Shown: positions 1-6,346 of the stretch, in pieces
Layout: every line of letters starts with the position of its first letter
Numbering within the stretch: position 1 is the stretch's first letter
Source of the DNA: Sergeia podlipaevii
Taxonomy: Eukaryota; Euglenozoa; Kinetoplastea; Trypanosomatida; Trypanosomatidae
Reading direction: 5' to 3'
NCBI GenBank assembly: GCA_030849805.1
Contig: JASANZ010001750.1
Location: 1 to 13,268 of the forward strand
DNA: 13,268 nt
The notes under the pieces: model-generated
Databases searched by the model: none
Seen by the model: the letters and a program-made list of their open reading frames with translations, nothing else
Told to the model about the DNA's origin: nothing
Made by a program: the position numbers and the translations under genes

Positions 1-422
1 ATACAATGTATCTCCCACTCCCACTCTCACTCCTCTTTCCCGCCACACTCTGTCTTTTTAAAAGATATGCACACGTTCGCTTCATTTTTTTTTTTTTTTG
101 TAAGTACAAGAGTGAATATGCTCAACTCCTCCTCCACTTTTTCTTTTTACTTACAGTATTTATGCTAGTATTTTCTTTTTTTTTTCTTCACACTATCGCG
201 TCTTTTTTTTTTTTTCGATGTGACATGCAGTTTTAGGGATCATTTAGCATCAATCGCTTTTTTTCCCCCTCCGTTTTTTTTTTTTTTGATTCTCAATGCA
301 TATATATATATGTATATGTGTATGTATGTGCGCATTCATGCATCTGTGTGTATGTGTATGCAGACCCTTTTTTTTTTTTTTACTTGTCCGTATCACAGTA
401 GTATTTTTTTTATTGTTAGATA

Positions 423-473
423 GTGTGTGTGTGTATGTATGTGTGTGTTCCTTATATATATATATATATATAT
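423..473. repeat. GT then TA dinucleotide microsatellites
   Basis: An interrupted GT/GTAT tract (423-449) is followed almost directly by an alternating TA tract (453-473). Similar but shorter TA tracts lie at 300-310, 1100-1113 and 2219-2235, and GT tracts at 1059-1073 and 1941-1953. They are likely length-variable and are typical of spacer DNA in this group. Confidence 0.9.
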
Positions 474-674
474 CATCATCACTGGGGTGCGATTTATGCG
501 CACCAGATTGTTCAGATATATACACTACAGAACCCAGAGGGGGAAATGAGTACCTTTTTTTTTTTTTTTCCTTTTTGTAGATTTGTGTCAACTTTTTACT
601 CTTCCACTGCACATCCTCTCCACTCAGAGATACCAGATCCGCGCCACCCCTTTTTTTTTTCTTTTATTTTTTTT

Positions 675-695
675 TTCTTCTTCTTCTTCTTCTTC
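675..695. repeat. (TTC)7 trinucleotide microsatellite
   Basis: Seven exact TTC copies follow a T10 run (667-676) and continue into a T/C-rich stretch. The whole 651-700 segment is nearly pure pyrimidine on the plus strand, so it could act as a splice-acceptor polypyrimidine tract. No good gene follows within a short distance, so I treat it as a simple repeat. Confidence 0.88.
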
Positions 696-865
696 TTTTT
701 CTGTGTATTGACGTAGTCGGACGCTACAGAACATCTTAAAATGCCCTTTCTCTTCTTCTCTTTTCCTATTTTTTTACACCTTTTTTTTTATTGGTTTGGT
801 TCACAGATGCACGGTGAGGTAGAAGAGCACAATAGAGGTCCTTTTTTTTTTGACGCTTTTCATTC

Positions 866-1013
866 CTCTCTCTCTCTCTCTCCATCTTTTTCTTTTTTAA
901 AACATACTCTCTCGCTGTCTCTCTGCCAATAATCTTGTTATTTGGCAGTCTTGTGCCTAGAGCATAAATGCTCAGGCGATAATCTGAGAGGTAGAGGCAG
1001 AGAGAGAGAGAGA
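866..1013. repeat. CT-rich tract followed by an AG tract
   Basis: CT repeats at 866-882 and a looser CT-rich patch near 907-925 are followed by a complementary AG tract at 999-1013. The two tracts could pair as a long-range stem in RNA or DNA, but both are simple sequence, so pairing potential is expected by composition. Confidence 0.75.
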
Positions 1014-1629
1014 CTGGAGGGGAAGCAAAGTCTTTTTTTTCCTGACAGGTCATGGAAATGTGTGTGTGTGTGTAGCCAGTGTTTATTCCCCGTTTCCTTT
1101 ATATATATATATAAAACATATTCACTTATCTATTACTTCCACATGTGCCGCACCTTCACCCTTTACTGTTTTCTTTTCTTTCCGCCAGCCGTTTCAATGA
1201 AGGTTTTTTTTTTCTTCTTCTCCTCTTCCACGTGATTACCCGCCGTTACAGATGTTTTTTAAGTCTTTAAATAGTAGCAACAGCAGAAACAAATATGGAT
1301 TATGATCAGACAGCAAAATACAAAAAGAAAGCCTCGTACAGACCGTCACGAAGGAAATGGGAGAGAGCATATTAGTTATTCAGTAGAGTTTGCGAACGTC
1401 TCAGTCTCAGTTCTTTTTCTTTCTTTTGGTGTGGTTGCTCAGTACAAAAATGTGTGGCTTCATCTTTTCTTTCCCTTTTCCTTTTTTTAAACGCATATAC
1501 ACGCATGTACCCATCCCCATAAGAAGAAGGAGGTGGCAAAGGGAAAATGAAAAAAAAATTGAAAGGAAGCTTTACATTGACATCGATATACATATATTCT
1601 TGCCTGTATAAATGAGAAACGGCCGTAGT

Positions 1630-1662
1630 CTACCACTTGTATTTAATAGTACAATATGGTAG
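1630..1662 (+). other. Imperfect hairpin (6 + 5 bp) in SEC61 upstream spacer
   Basis: CTACCA (1630-1635) pairs with TGGTAG (1657-1662). Just inside, TTGTA (1637-1641) pairs with TACAA (1650-1654) around an 8 nt loop. Only a 1 x 2 nt internal loop separates the two stems. It lies in a patch that is not simple repeat. Whether it is transcribed within a 3' UTR or removed during trans-splicing is not known. Confidence 0.5.
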
Positions 1663-1840
1663 CCGCATTTGCTGTTTATTCAAGAAACATACTTTTTTTT
1701 CTCTAATTATAACATTGCAGGAAAAAAAAAGGAGAAGTCTCAGCATGAAAGGAAGGGGGTCGCGTTTCAGCTATATATGAGCAGACATCAAACCGATTAA
1801 CAATTGTACTGAGTTTTTTGCCTTTGCGTTCCTATTTTTT

Positions 1841-1889
1841 TTTCTTTCTTTATTCTCTCTTTCTTTCTTTTCTTTCTTTCTTTCTTTAT
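1841..1889. repeat. Imperfect (CTTT)n pyrimidine microsatellite
   Basis: The segment is a run of CTTT-type units with a few CTCT and TATT interruptions, almost pure pyrimidine on the plus strand. A similar tract lies at 5719-5737. It is a candidate polypyrimidine tract, though the better-placed one for SEC61 lies at 2034-2060. Confidence 0.8.
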
Positions 1890-2033
1890 TTACATGCACC
1901 TAGTTACCAACCACATTTAACGTTAGAGGAAACACACATAGTGTGTGTGTGTGCTATAGCGATTAAGAAGAGGAAGCTGAAAGACGCGGGCTTTGCATTT
2001 TTTTTTTTCTTTGCACTACATCCTTATAAGCTG

Positions 2034-2074
2034 CCCCTTTCCTTCCCTTTTTTTTTTTTTAAAAAAGGGCATAG
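2034..2074 (+). promoter_or_regulatory. Candidate trans-splice acceptor region for SEC61 alpha
   Basis: An unbroken 27 nt pyrimidine tract (2034-2060) ends in T13. The next AG dinucleotides are at 2066-2067 and 2073-2074. In kinetoplastids the spliced leader is usually joined at the first usable AG after such a tract. Splicing here would give a leader of about 214-220 nt with no ATG before the SEC61 start at 2288, which is consistent with correct initiation. AGs at 2170-2171 and 2206-2207 are alternatives with weaker tracts; the latter would give an 80 nt leader. Confidence 0.5.
2045..2069 (+). repeat. CCC-T13-A6-GGG inverted repeat
   Basis: CCCTTTTTT (2045-2053) is the exact reverse complement of AAAAAAGGG (2061-2069), separated by seven T. 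The repeat overlaps the end of the candidate splice-acceptor tract and could fold back on it in RNA. Comparable T-run/A-run junctions occur at 4706-4724 and 6323-6333. Confidence 0.65.
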
Positions 2075-2263
2075 CTCCTTCTTTGTGCATTCAAATAAAG
2101 ACAAAAAATAGTTCATACCACTCTTTTCAAAAAAAAAAAAAAATAATAATAGGGAAGAAGGATAGTTTTAGCCACACACGATTTATCGGTGTTTGCTTTT
2201 CAACGAGTCTCTCCATTTTATATATATATATATATTGTTCGTGTTTATTCCTCCCGTCAATTG

Positions 2264-2282
2264 TCTCTCTCTCTCTGTGTGT
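2264..2282. repeat. CT then GT tract just before the SEC61 start codon
   Basis: A (TC)n tract passes into a short GTGT stretch ending five bases before the ATG at 2288. It is pyrimidine-rich but has no AG between it and the start codon, so it cannot be the acceptor for this mRNA. It therefore probably lies inside the 5' leader. Confidence 0.75.
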
Positions 2283-2287
2283 CGCGA

Positions 2288-3745
2288 ATGACGAAGCAGG
2301 GCAGCTCTCTTCTCTCGCTGAAGCCTCTTTTGGCTCTGTTGCCTGAGGTGGCCAAGCCCCACCGCATCCCTGATATCAAGGAGCGCATTCTCTGGACAGC
2401 TGTGGTGCTGTTTGTATTCCTGATCTGCTGCCAGGTCCCCGTCTATGGCGCTCGCCCTGGCAACTCTTCCGATCCCCTTTACTGGATGCGCGTGGTGCTT
2501 GCCAGTAATAAGGGCACTCTCATGGAGCTCGGTATCTCCCCTATCGTTACCGCCAGCCTTATCTGCGAGCTTCTTGTGGGTATCCGCCTCATCACGTACG
2601 ACCCTAACAACCGCGAGGAACGCGCTATATTTGAGGGCTTTCAGAAGCTCTTCGCGCTCGTGATCACCGCCATCGAGGCTACTGCCTACGTTTCCTCCGG
2701 TGTGTACGGCGACCCCGCCTCGATCGGTATGTTCATGTGCGGCTTCATTGTTGTTCAGCTGATGATCTCCACTATGATCTGCATGCTGCTGGATGAGCTT
2801 CTTCAGAAGGGCTGGGGAATCGGCTCAGGTACCTCCCTCTTCATCGCCACCAACGTGTGCGACACGATCGTCTGGAAGTGCTTCTCTCCCTCGACCATCA
2901 ACACTGGCCGTGGCTCTGAGTTTGAAGGCGCTATCATCGCCTTTTTCCATCTGCTTGTCTCTCGCACCGACAAGGTCCGCGCGCTCCGCGAAGCCTTCTA
3001 CCGCCCTCAGCTCCCCAACCTCACCAACGTCCTCGCCACCTTCCTCGTTTTTGTCGTGGTGGTGTTCTTCCAAGGCTTCCGTGTGCCGCTCATGACCAAG
3101 AGCAAGTTCAACGGCATGGACCGCCAGCCTTACATGATCAAGCTCTTCTACACCAGCAACATGCCCATCATCTTGCAGACCAGCGTGGTGTCGAACATCA
3201 ACTTCTTCTCCCAGCTGCTTTCTCGCCGCTTTGGTAACCGCAACTTCATCATCAACTTCTTCGGTCGCTGGGAGGAGCGTGGTTACGGCGGTATGGGTGG
3301 CCAGCTTTACCCTACTGGTGGTATTGCGTACTATCTTACTCCCCCCGCTACCCTCTACGACCTCGTCCAGGACCCCATTCACGGCATCTTCTACGTTGTC
3401 TTTGTGCTCACCTCCTGCGCAGTGTTCTCGCGCCTGTGGATCACCATCTCCAAGACGTCTCCTCGCGATGTGGCCAAGCAGCTGGTTTCCCAGGGCCGCT
3501 GGCTGGTGCAGGCCCGCGAGAGCGAGGATGACATGGCGCGCCTACTTGACAAGTACATCCCTGTTGCCGCCAGCTTCGGAGGTTTGTGCGTCGGCGCTCT
3601 TACGATCTTTGCGGACTTCCTCGGTGCCATTGGCAGCGGTACTGGTATTCTTCTTGCTGTGACGATGATTAACCAGTACTTCGAAACTCTTCAGCAGGAA
3701 GGCCAGGATCTCGGCTACGGTATTCTGAAGCGCAAGGTTGCGTAG
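2288..3745 (+). CDS. SEC61A: Sec61 alpha subunit of the ER protein translocation channel
   Basis: This 485-residue protein is the pore-forming subunit of the Sec61 translocon, which moves secretory proteins across, and membrane proteins into, the ER membrane. Length is close to the family norm of about 475. I start at the ATG at 2288, the first ATG after the candidate splice sites; it gives the family N-terminus, an amphipathic stretch leading into ERILWTAVVLFVF (residues 32-44, TM1). Hallmarks follow in order: PLYWMRVVLASN and GISPIVTAS (from 82), LLDELLQKGWGIGSGTSLF (SGTSLF near 180), NTGRGSEFEGAII, TDKVRALREAFYRPQLPN, GFRV (263), IKLFYTSNMPIILQ (284-297), GGIAYYLTPP (344-353), DVAKQL (394-399) and FGGLCVGALTIFADFLGAIG (from 430) ahead of the last membrane helix. 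About ten membrane spans are expected. The cytosolic loop at 271-283 departs from the usual RGQ motif, whereas R410 in the next loop is kept. Codons are strongly C/G-ending, unlike the flanks, suggesting high expression. The stop codon is TAG. Confidence 0.98.
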   Translation: MTKQGSSLLSLKPLLALLPEVAKPHRIPDIKERILWTAVVLFVFLICCQVPVYGARPGNSSDPLYWMRVVLASNKGTLMELGISPIVTASLICELLVGIRLITYDPNNREERAIFEGFQKLFALVITAIEATAYVSSGVYGDPASIGMFMCGFIVVQLMISTMICMLLDELLQKGWGIGSGTSLFIATNVCDTIVWKCFSPSTINTGRGSEFEGAIIAFFHLLVSRTDKVRALREAFYRPQLPNLTNVLATFLVFVVVVFFQGFRVPLMTKSKFNGMDRQPYMIKLFYTSNMPIILQTSVVSNINFFSQLLSRRFGNRNFIINFFGRWEERGYGGMGGQLYPTGGIAYYLTPPATLYDLVQDPIHGIFYVVFVLTSCAVFSRLWITISKTSPRDVAKQLVSQGRWLVQARESEDDMARLLDKYIPVAASFGGLCVGALTIFADFLGAIGSGTGILLAVTMINQYFETLQQEGQDLGYGILKRKVA

Positions 3746-3859
3746 CGTGCACACGCACAAGAAGAAAAAAAAAAACGAAGAAGAAAAATTCCCCCGGCAC
3801 AATATGCTTTTTTTTTCCCCCCTATTTCAAAGCACATACATTTTATGCATACACTTTTT

Positions 3860-3898
3860 CACACACACGCACACACACACACATATACATATATATAT
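3860..3898. repeat. CA then TA dinucleotide microsatellite downstream of SEC61
   Basis: CA repeats with one CG interruption (3860-3883) pass into a TA-rich stretch (3884-3898). The tract sits about 115 nt past the SEC61 stop, so it is probably inside the 3' UTR. Confidence 0.88.
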
Positions 3899-4012
3899 TT
3901 ATCTATATGTGTGCACACAACCGCATGGGCGTGTATTTGCATCAGGAAGAGATATACAAGGTAGCAGGCGGTTCGAAGAATGAAAAGGAACGAAGTGTGG
4001 TCTGCATTGAGT

Positions 4013-4051
4013 AGTAAAACGGCGTAACCATGCGTGCAGTCTCGTTTTACT
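4013..4051 (+). other. Perfect 9 bp inverted repeat, 21 nt loop
   Basis: AGTAAAACG (4013-4021) is the exact reverse complement of CGTTTTACT (4043-4051). G-U wobble pairs can extend it at both ends (4012/4052 and 4022/4042). It lies about 270 nt past the SEC61 stop in a non-repetitive patch and may form a stem-loop in the SEC61 3' UTR. One 9 bp repeat in 2.6 kb is not far above chance. Confidence 0.5.
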
Positions 4052-4216
4052 GAAGCGGAAGGGGACTAGAGGCGACAAATTGGGCTTTTTTTTCTTCTTA
4101 TTCCCCTCTTCTCTCTCTCTCTCTTTTCTCTATATTTAGCCCTTTACGTGCTTGAGTGGGTTGTTTGACAGATGATGAAACGGTATTGATTGGGAGAGAA
4201 ACATATTTGAAGGCAG

Positions 4217-4286
4217 GTAGCGCAGTGGTAACGAGCCTAGGATTAAATTTTTTTTTTTTAAAAAATCCTGCTACTCGCTTCACTAC
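4217..4286 (+). other. Interrupted inverted repeat around a T-run/A-run core
   Basis: Three paired segments nest inside one another: GTAG (4217-4220) with CTAC (4283-4286), CGAG (4232-4235) with CTCG (4274-4277), and AGGATT (4239-4244) with AATCCT (4264-4269). The centre is A3-T12-A6. The left arm also contains TAGCGCAGTGG (4218-4228), which matches the internal A-box style of tRNA genes, but no anticodon arm or B box follows. I read it as an unassigned foldback. Confidence 0.4.
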
Positions 4287-4339
4287 TCTTTTTCCTTTAG
4301 CGCTTGTGTGCTTACCTTGTAGTTTTTGGGATGTATGCG

Positions 4340-4362
4340 TTGTGTGTGTGTGTGTGTGTGTG
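4340..4362. repeat. GT dinucleotide microsatellite
   Basis: An almost pure GT tract of about 23 nt in the SEC61-downstream spacer. Confidence 0.9.
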
Positions 4363-4489
4363 CATGGAGGAGAGTGTGCATCACGAAAATTACATTTAAG
4401 CGTTTACTTTATTCTGTTTTTTTTTCGGTTGTTTATAATTTTGCGATACATATCTATATATGTAGCTCTCTTAGGACCTTTAAACGCGT

Positions 4490-4523
4490 GCACACACACA
4501 CAAAAAAAAAAAAAGAGAGAGAG
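4490..4523. repeat. CA, A13 and GA compound microsatellite
   Basis: CA repeats (4490-4501), an A run (4502-4514) and GA repeats (4514-4523) adjoin without spacers. Confidence 0.88.
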
Positions 4524-4705
4524 ACCATAAGGACCAAGAGATTTTTGTTGAGGCGTCATGTGAAAGAAAGGTTTCATATGTATTTGTGTGGCGGTGAGTG
4601 GGGAGAAAATATTACTCAATAAAAGGGGAAGTGTGTGAAAAAAGAAAAGAAATGAAAATAAATGCAGCTATTTATTTCTTTGTGTTTGTCTTTTCTTCTA
4701 TCCTC

Positions 4706-4724
4706 TTTTTTTTTAAAAAAAAGG
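4706..4724 (+). repeat. T9-A8 foldback junction
   Basis: Nine T (4706-4714) are followed directly by eight A (4715-4722) and GG, with CCTC just before the T run. It has the same 5'-T(n)A(n)-3' polarity as 2045-2069 and 6323-6333. Confidence 0.6.
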
Positions 4725-5089
4725 TGTTGTCCCTGTGCCGAGCATGTATGTCATAGTTGTTGTGGTATTAGAAAGAAACAAGGAATGGGAAAGATCTATG
4801 AAGAAAGAAGAAAAAACTCAAGAATATACGGAAAGCGAGGCGCACAAGGCGGCAAGTATACCATTTCAAAATTCCGATACATTACTACATCTCCGACCGA
4901 ATCTACCACCCAATAAGTGGGAGAGGAAGGGGAGGGACCTGGCTTTACAGGCGGGCACACTTTAATAATTCAAGAAAAACTGATGCACAACACACACATA
5001 CCCCCTCAAAAAAAAAAAGTGGAGACAGGCAGAGAGGGAGAGTATTTACTGCCGAGTCATTTTGCTTATTCACCTTATTGGATGGCAAT

Positions 5090-5129
5090 GGTAAGCATGA
5101 GTGAAACAGTCGAACGACTGTGGCTTACC
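5090..5129 (+). other. Two-tier hairpin (7 + 7 bp) in non-repetitive spacer
   Basis: GGTAAGC (5090-5096) is the exact reverse complement of GCTTACC (5123-5129). Nested inside, ACAGTCG (5106-5112) is the exact reverse complement of CGACTGT (5115-5121), with only AA between. A 9 nt left-side loop and a single G (5122) on the right separate the two stems. Two perfect 7 bp stems nested in 40 nt of ordinary-composition sequence make this the best structured-RNA or protein-site candidate in the spacers. It lies about 1.35 kb past SEC61 and 0.95 kb before the next splice-acceptor candidate, so it may be in the SEC61 3' UTR or in RNA that is discarded. Confidence 0.55.
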
Positions 5130-5166
5130 CTTCACTACTTATGGGAGCCCTTCGCTTGACTGTGAT

Positions 5167-5180
5167 GCGCGCACACGCGC
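5167..5180 (+). other. GCGCG/CGCGC hairpin with CACA loop
   Basis: GCGCG (5167-5171) and CGCGC (5176-5180) flank CACA. It lies 37 nt past the two-tier hairpin in the same GC-richer patch of an otherwise AT-rich spacer, so the two may belong to one structured segment. Confidence 0.45.
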
Positions 5181-5718
5181 GGCGGCTAACCTTATGGCGT
5201 TAACACGTTCATTTATCGCGCAAGAATGCATTGTAGTTGTTCAGCAGTCTTTCTTTTCATTTCTTTTTTTTTTACCGTTTCTTTTTGTTGTTCTAGTGCC
5301 TTCATTGCAGCAGCTTATTTCTTGATACTCACAGACACACATAGAGAATCACTGCTGTCAATTTAGCACTATTAATTTATATACAAGGAGCCAATCTATA
5401 TATTTGTTCGGCCTTGGAGACATCCAAATATCGACAACAAAAAAAAGGGTGTAATAAGTAGCACAGCGATATTAGATACTCATCAAAAACTATTAATATT
5501 ATTACTATTTTCTGAAAGGAACTGCCAAAAGGAGGATAAATAGTTTGGCGATAGCAATTCTTTTTTTGAGTAATATATTTACTTTTTTTTTTATCAATAT
5601 TTCTGCTTCCTTTATATATATTACGAGTTAAGTTGTTTTCCATCTTCTCTCTTTTCTTCCCCCCTTTTTTCTCTCTCTTGCTTGCCAACATTAATACTAG
5701 CTGTTTGCGTTGCCTGAA

Positions 5719-5771
5719 TTTCTTTCTTTCTTTCTTTACACTCTTTTTTTTATTATTATTATTATTATTAT
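5719..5771. repeat. (TTCT)n and (ATT)n microsatellites
   Basis: A TTCT-type tract (5719-5737) is followed by about seven ATT units (5751-5771). Shorter ATT repeats recur near 5830-5845. Confidence 0.88.
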
Positions 5772-6020
5772 AGTTTTACAGCTTTTTATCTTTATCTAGC
5801 TGTGTGTTGCGCACTTTGTCATATTGCTACTATTATTATTATTTTTATATCAGTTCTACTGCTGCTATCATTTTTCTTCGCACAACTACGTTTCGTATGT
5901 GTATGCGAGTAGTAGTAGCATCAGCCCACTGGAGCATTCGCATCTAAGGTGTTATCGTTATCCGAGTCCTTTGCTCTCTGTGTTTCTTTATTTATTTTTA
6001 TTTATTTAAAAGAATACATT

Positions 6021-6076
6021 CCCTCTTTCTTGTGTGTTCTTCTTTTTCTTCCTCTTCTTCTGTGTGTGCGTGCGAG
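6021..6076 (+). promoter_or_regulatory. Candidate trans-splice acceptor for the giant gene
   Basis: A pyrimidine-rich segment, including 25 unbroken pyrimidines at 6037-6061, is followed by GT/GC sequence with no AG until 6075-6076. Splicing there gives a leader of about 270 nt (6077-6346). I find no ATG in that leader, so the ATG at 6347 would be the first one, which supports both the acceptor and the start. Later AGs, for example within 6265-6280, could serve as alternatives. Confidence 0.6.
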
Positions 6077-6160
6077 TGTGTGTGTGAGTAGGAGTCAGGG
6101 ATACACCCAATTATAAAGAGGTACTGTTCTCGTGTAAGGCGAAGGGGAAAGCGTTGTTCT

Positions 6161-6190
6161 TAAATAAATAAATAAATATATATATATATA
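6161..6190. repeat. (AAAT)n and TA microsatellite in the giant gene leader
   Basis: About four AAAT units run into an alternating TA tract. If the acceptor at 6075-6076 is used, this lies within the 5' leader of the downstream mRNA. Confidence 0.85.
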
Positions 6191-6346
6191 GCAGCACTAG
6201 AACGCCTTGAAGTGCTGAGAGAGTTTCTACACCTCGTTGCAGCGGCCACCTTTTGAACTCGGTTTCCTAGGTGTCAGATTTTTTCCTTCTATTATTAATT
6301 TTTGTATATTTGTTTATATATATTTTTTAAAAATAAATTTTTACAC

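Larger units (their letters stand above)
1..2287. other. T-rich, microsatellite-packed spacer upstream of SEC61 alpha
   Basis: No convincing gene is present on either strand. Every open stretch here translates into F/L/S-rich or K/H/T-rich strings that simply mirror T runs and dinucleotide repeats. The plus strand carries many homopolymer T runs (for example 85-99, 203-215, 274-287, 368-381, 555-569, 651-660), whereas long A runs are rare (2129-2143). In a trypanosomatid cluster such a spacer normally holds the 3' UTR of the preceding gene, its polyadenylation zone, and the splice-acceptor region and 5' leader of the next gene. The last roughly 220 nt (from about 2068) are the likely SEC61 leader. 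The exact 3' end of the upstream transcript cannot be read from sequence because kinetoplastids lack a fixed poly(A) signal. Confidence 0.75.
3746..6346. other. 2.6 kb spacer between SEC61 alpha and the giant gene
   Basis: No credible coding region is seen. Open stretches are short and low-complexity, and most lack an ATG that gives a sensible protein. The spacer should contain the SEC61 3' UTR and polyadenylation zone and, from about 6021, the splice-acceptor region and leader of the next gene. Simple repeats include CA/TA (3860-3898), CT (4108-4124), GT (4340-4362), CA/A/GA (4490-4523), TTCT and ATT (5719-5771), GT (6061-6086) and AAAT/TA (6161-6190). Between these lie less repetitive patches, notably 3950-4075 and 5040-5240, that contain inverted repeats. 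At 2.6 kb this is long for a single spacer, so a small untranslated RNA or a very diverged short gene cannot be ruled out. Confidence 0.75.

Noticed and set aside
250..612. Minus-strand open frame of about 120 codons in the upstream spacer
   Set aside because: It reads K, H, T and I/Y runs that are direct translations of T runs and GT/TA microsatellites. There is no protein-like composition.
2825..3382. Antisense open frame of 185 codons inside SEC61 alpha
   Set aside because: It is opposite a certain gene, and its charged, repetitive composition (E/D/V/H-rich) follows from the C/G-ending codons of Sec61. It has no features of its own.
4172..4260. ATGATGA resembling a C box of a C/D snoRNA
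   Set aside because: No CTGA D box follows within a usual snoRNA length, and no terminal stem is visible.
4211..4290. Possible tRNA gene starting at the A-box-like TAGCGCAGTGG
   Set aside because: No anticodon stem-loop, no GGTTCGA-type B box and no acceptor stem; the centre is a T12/A6 run.
4662..4965. Two short overlapping plus-strand frames in the spacer
   Set aside because: They overlap each other, are under 85 codons, have no recognisable motif, and include translated T/A runs.
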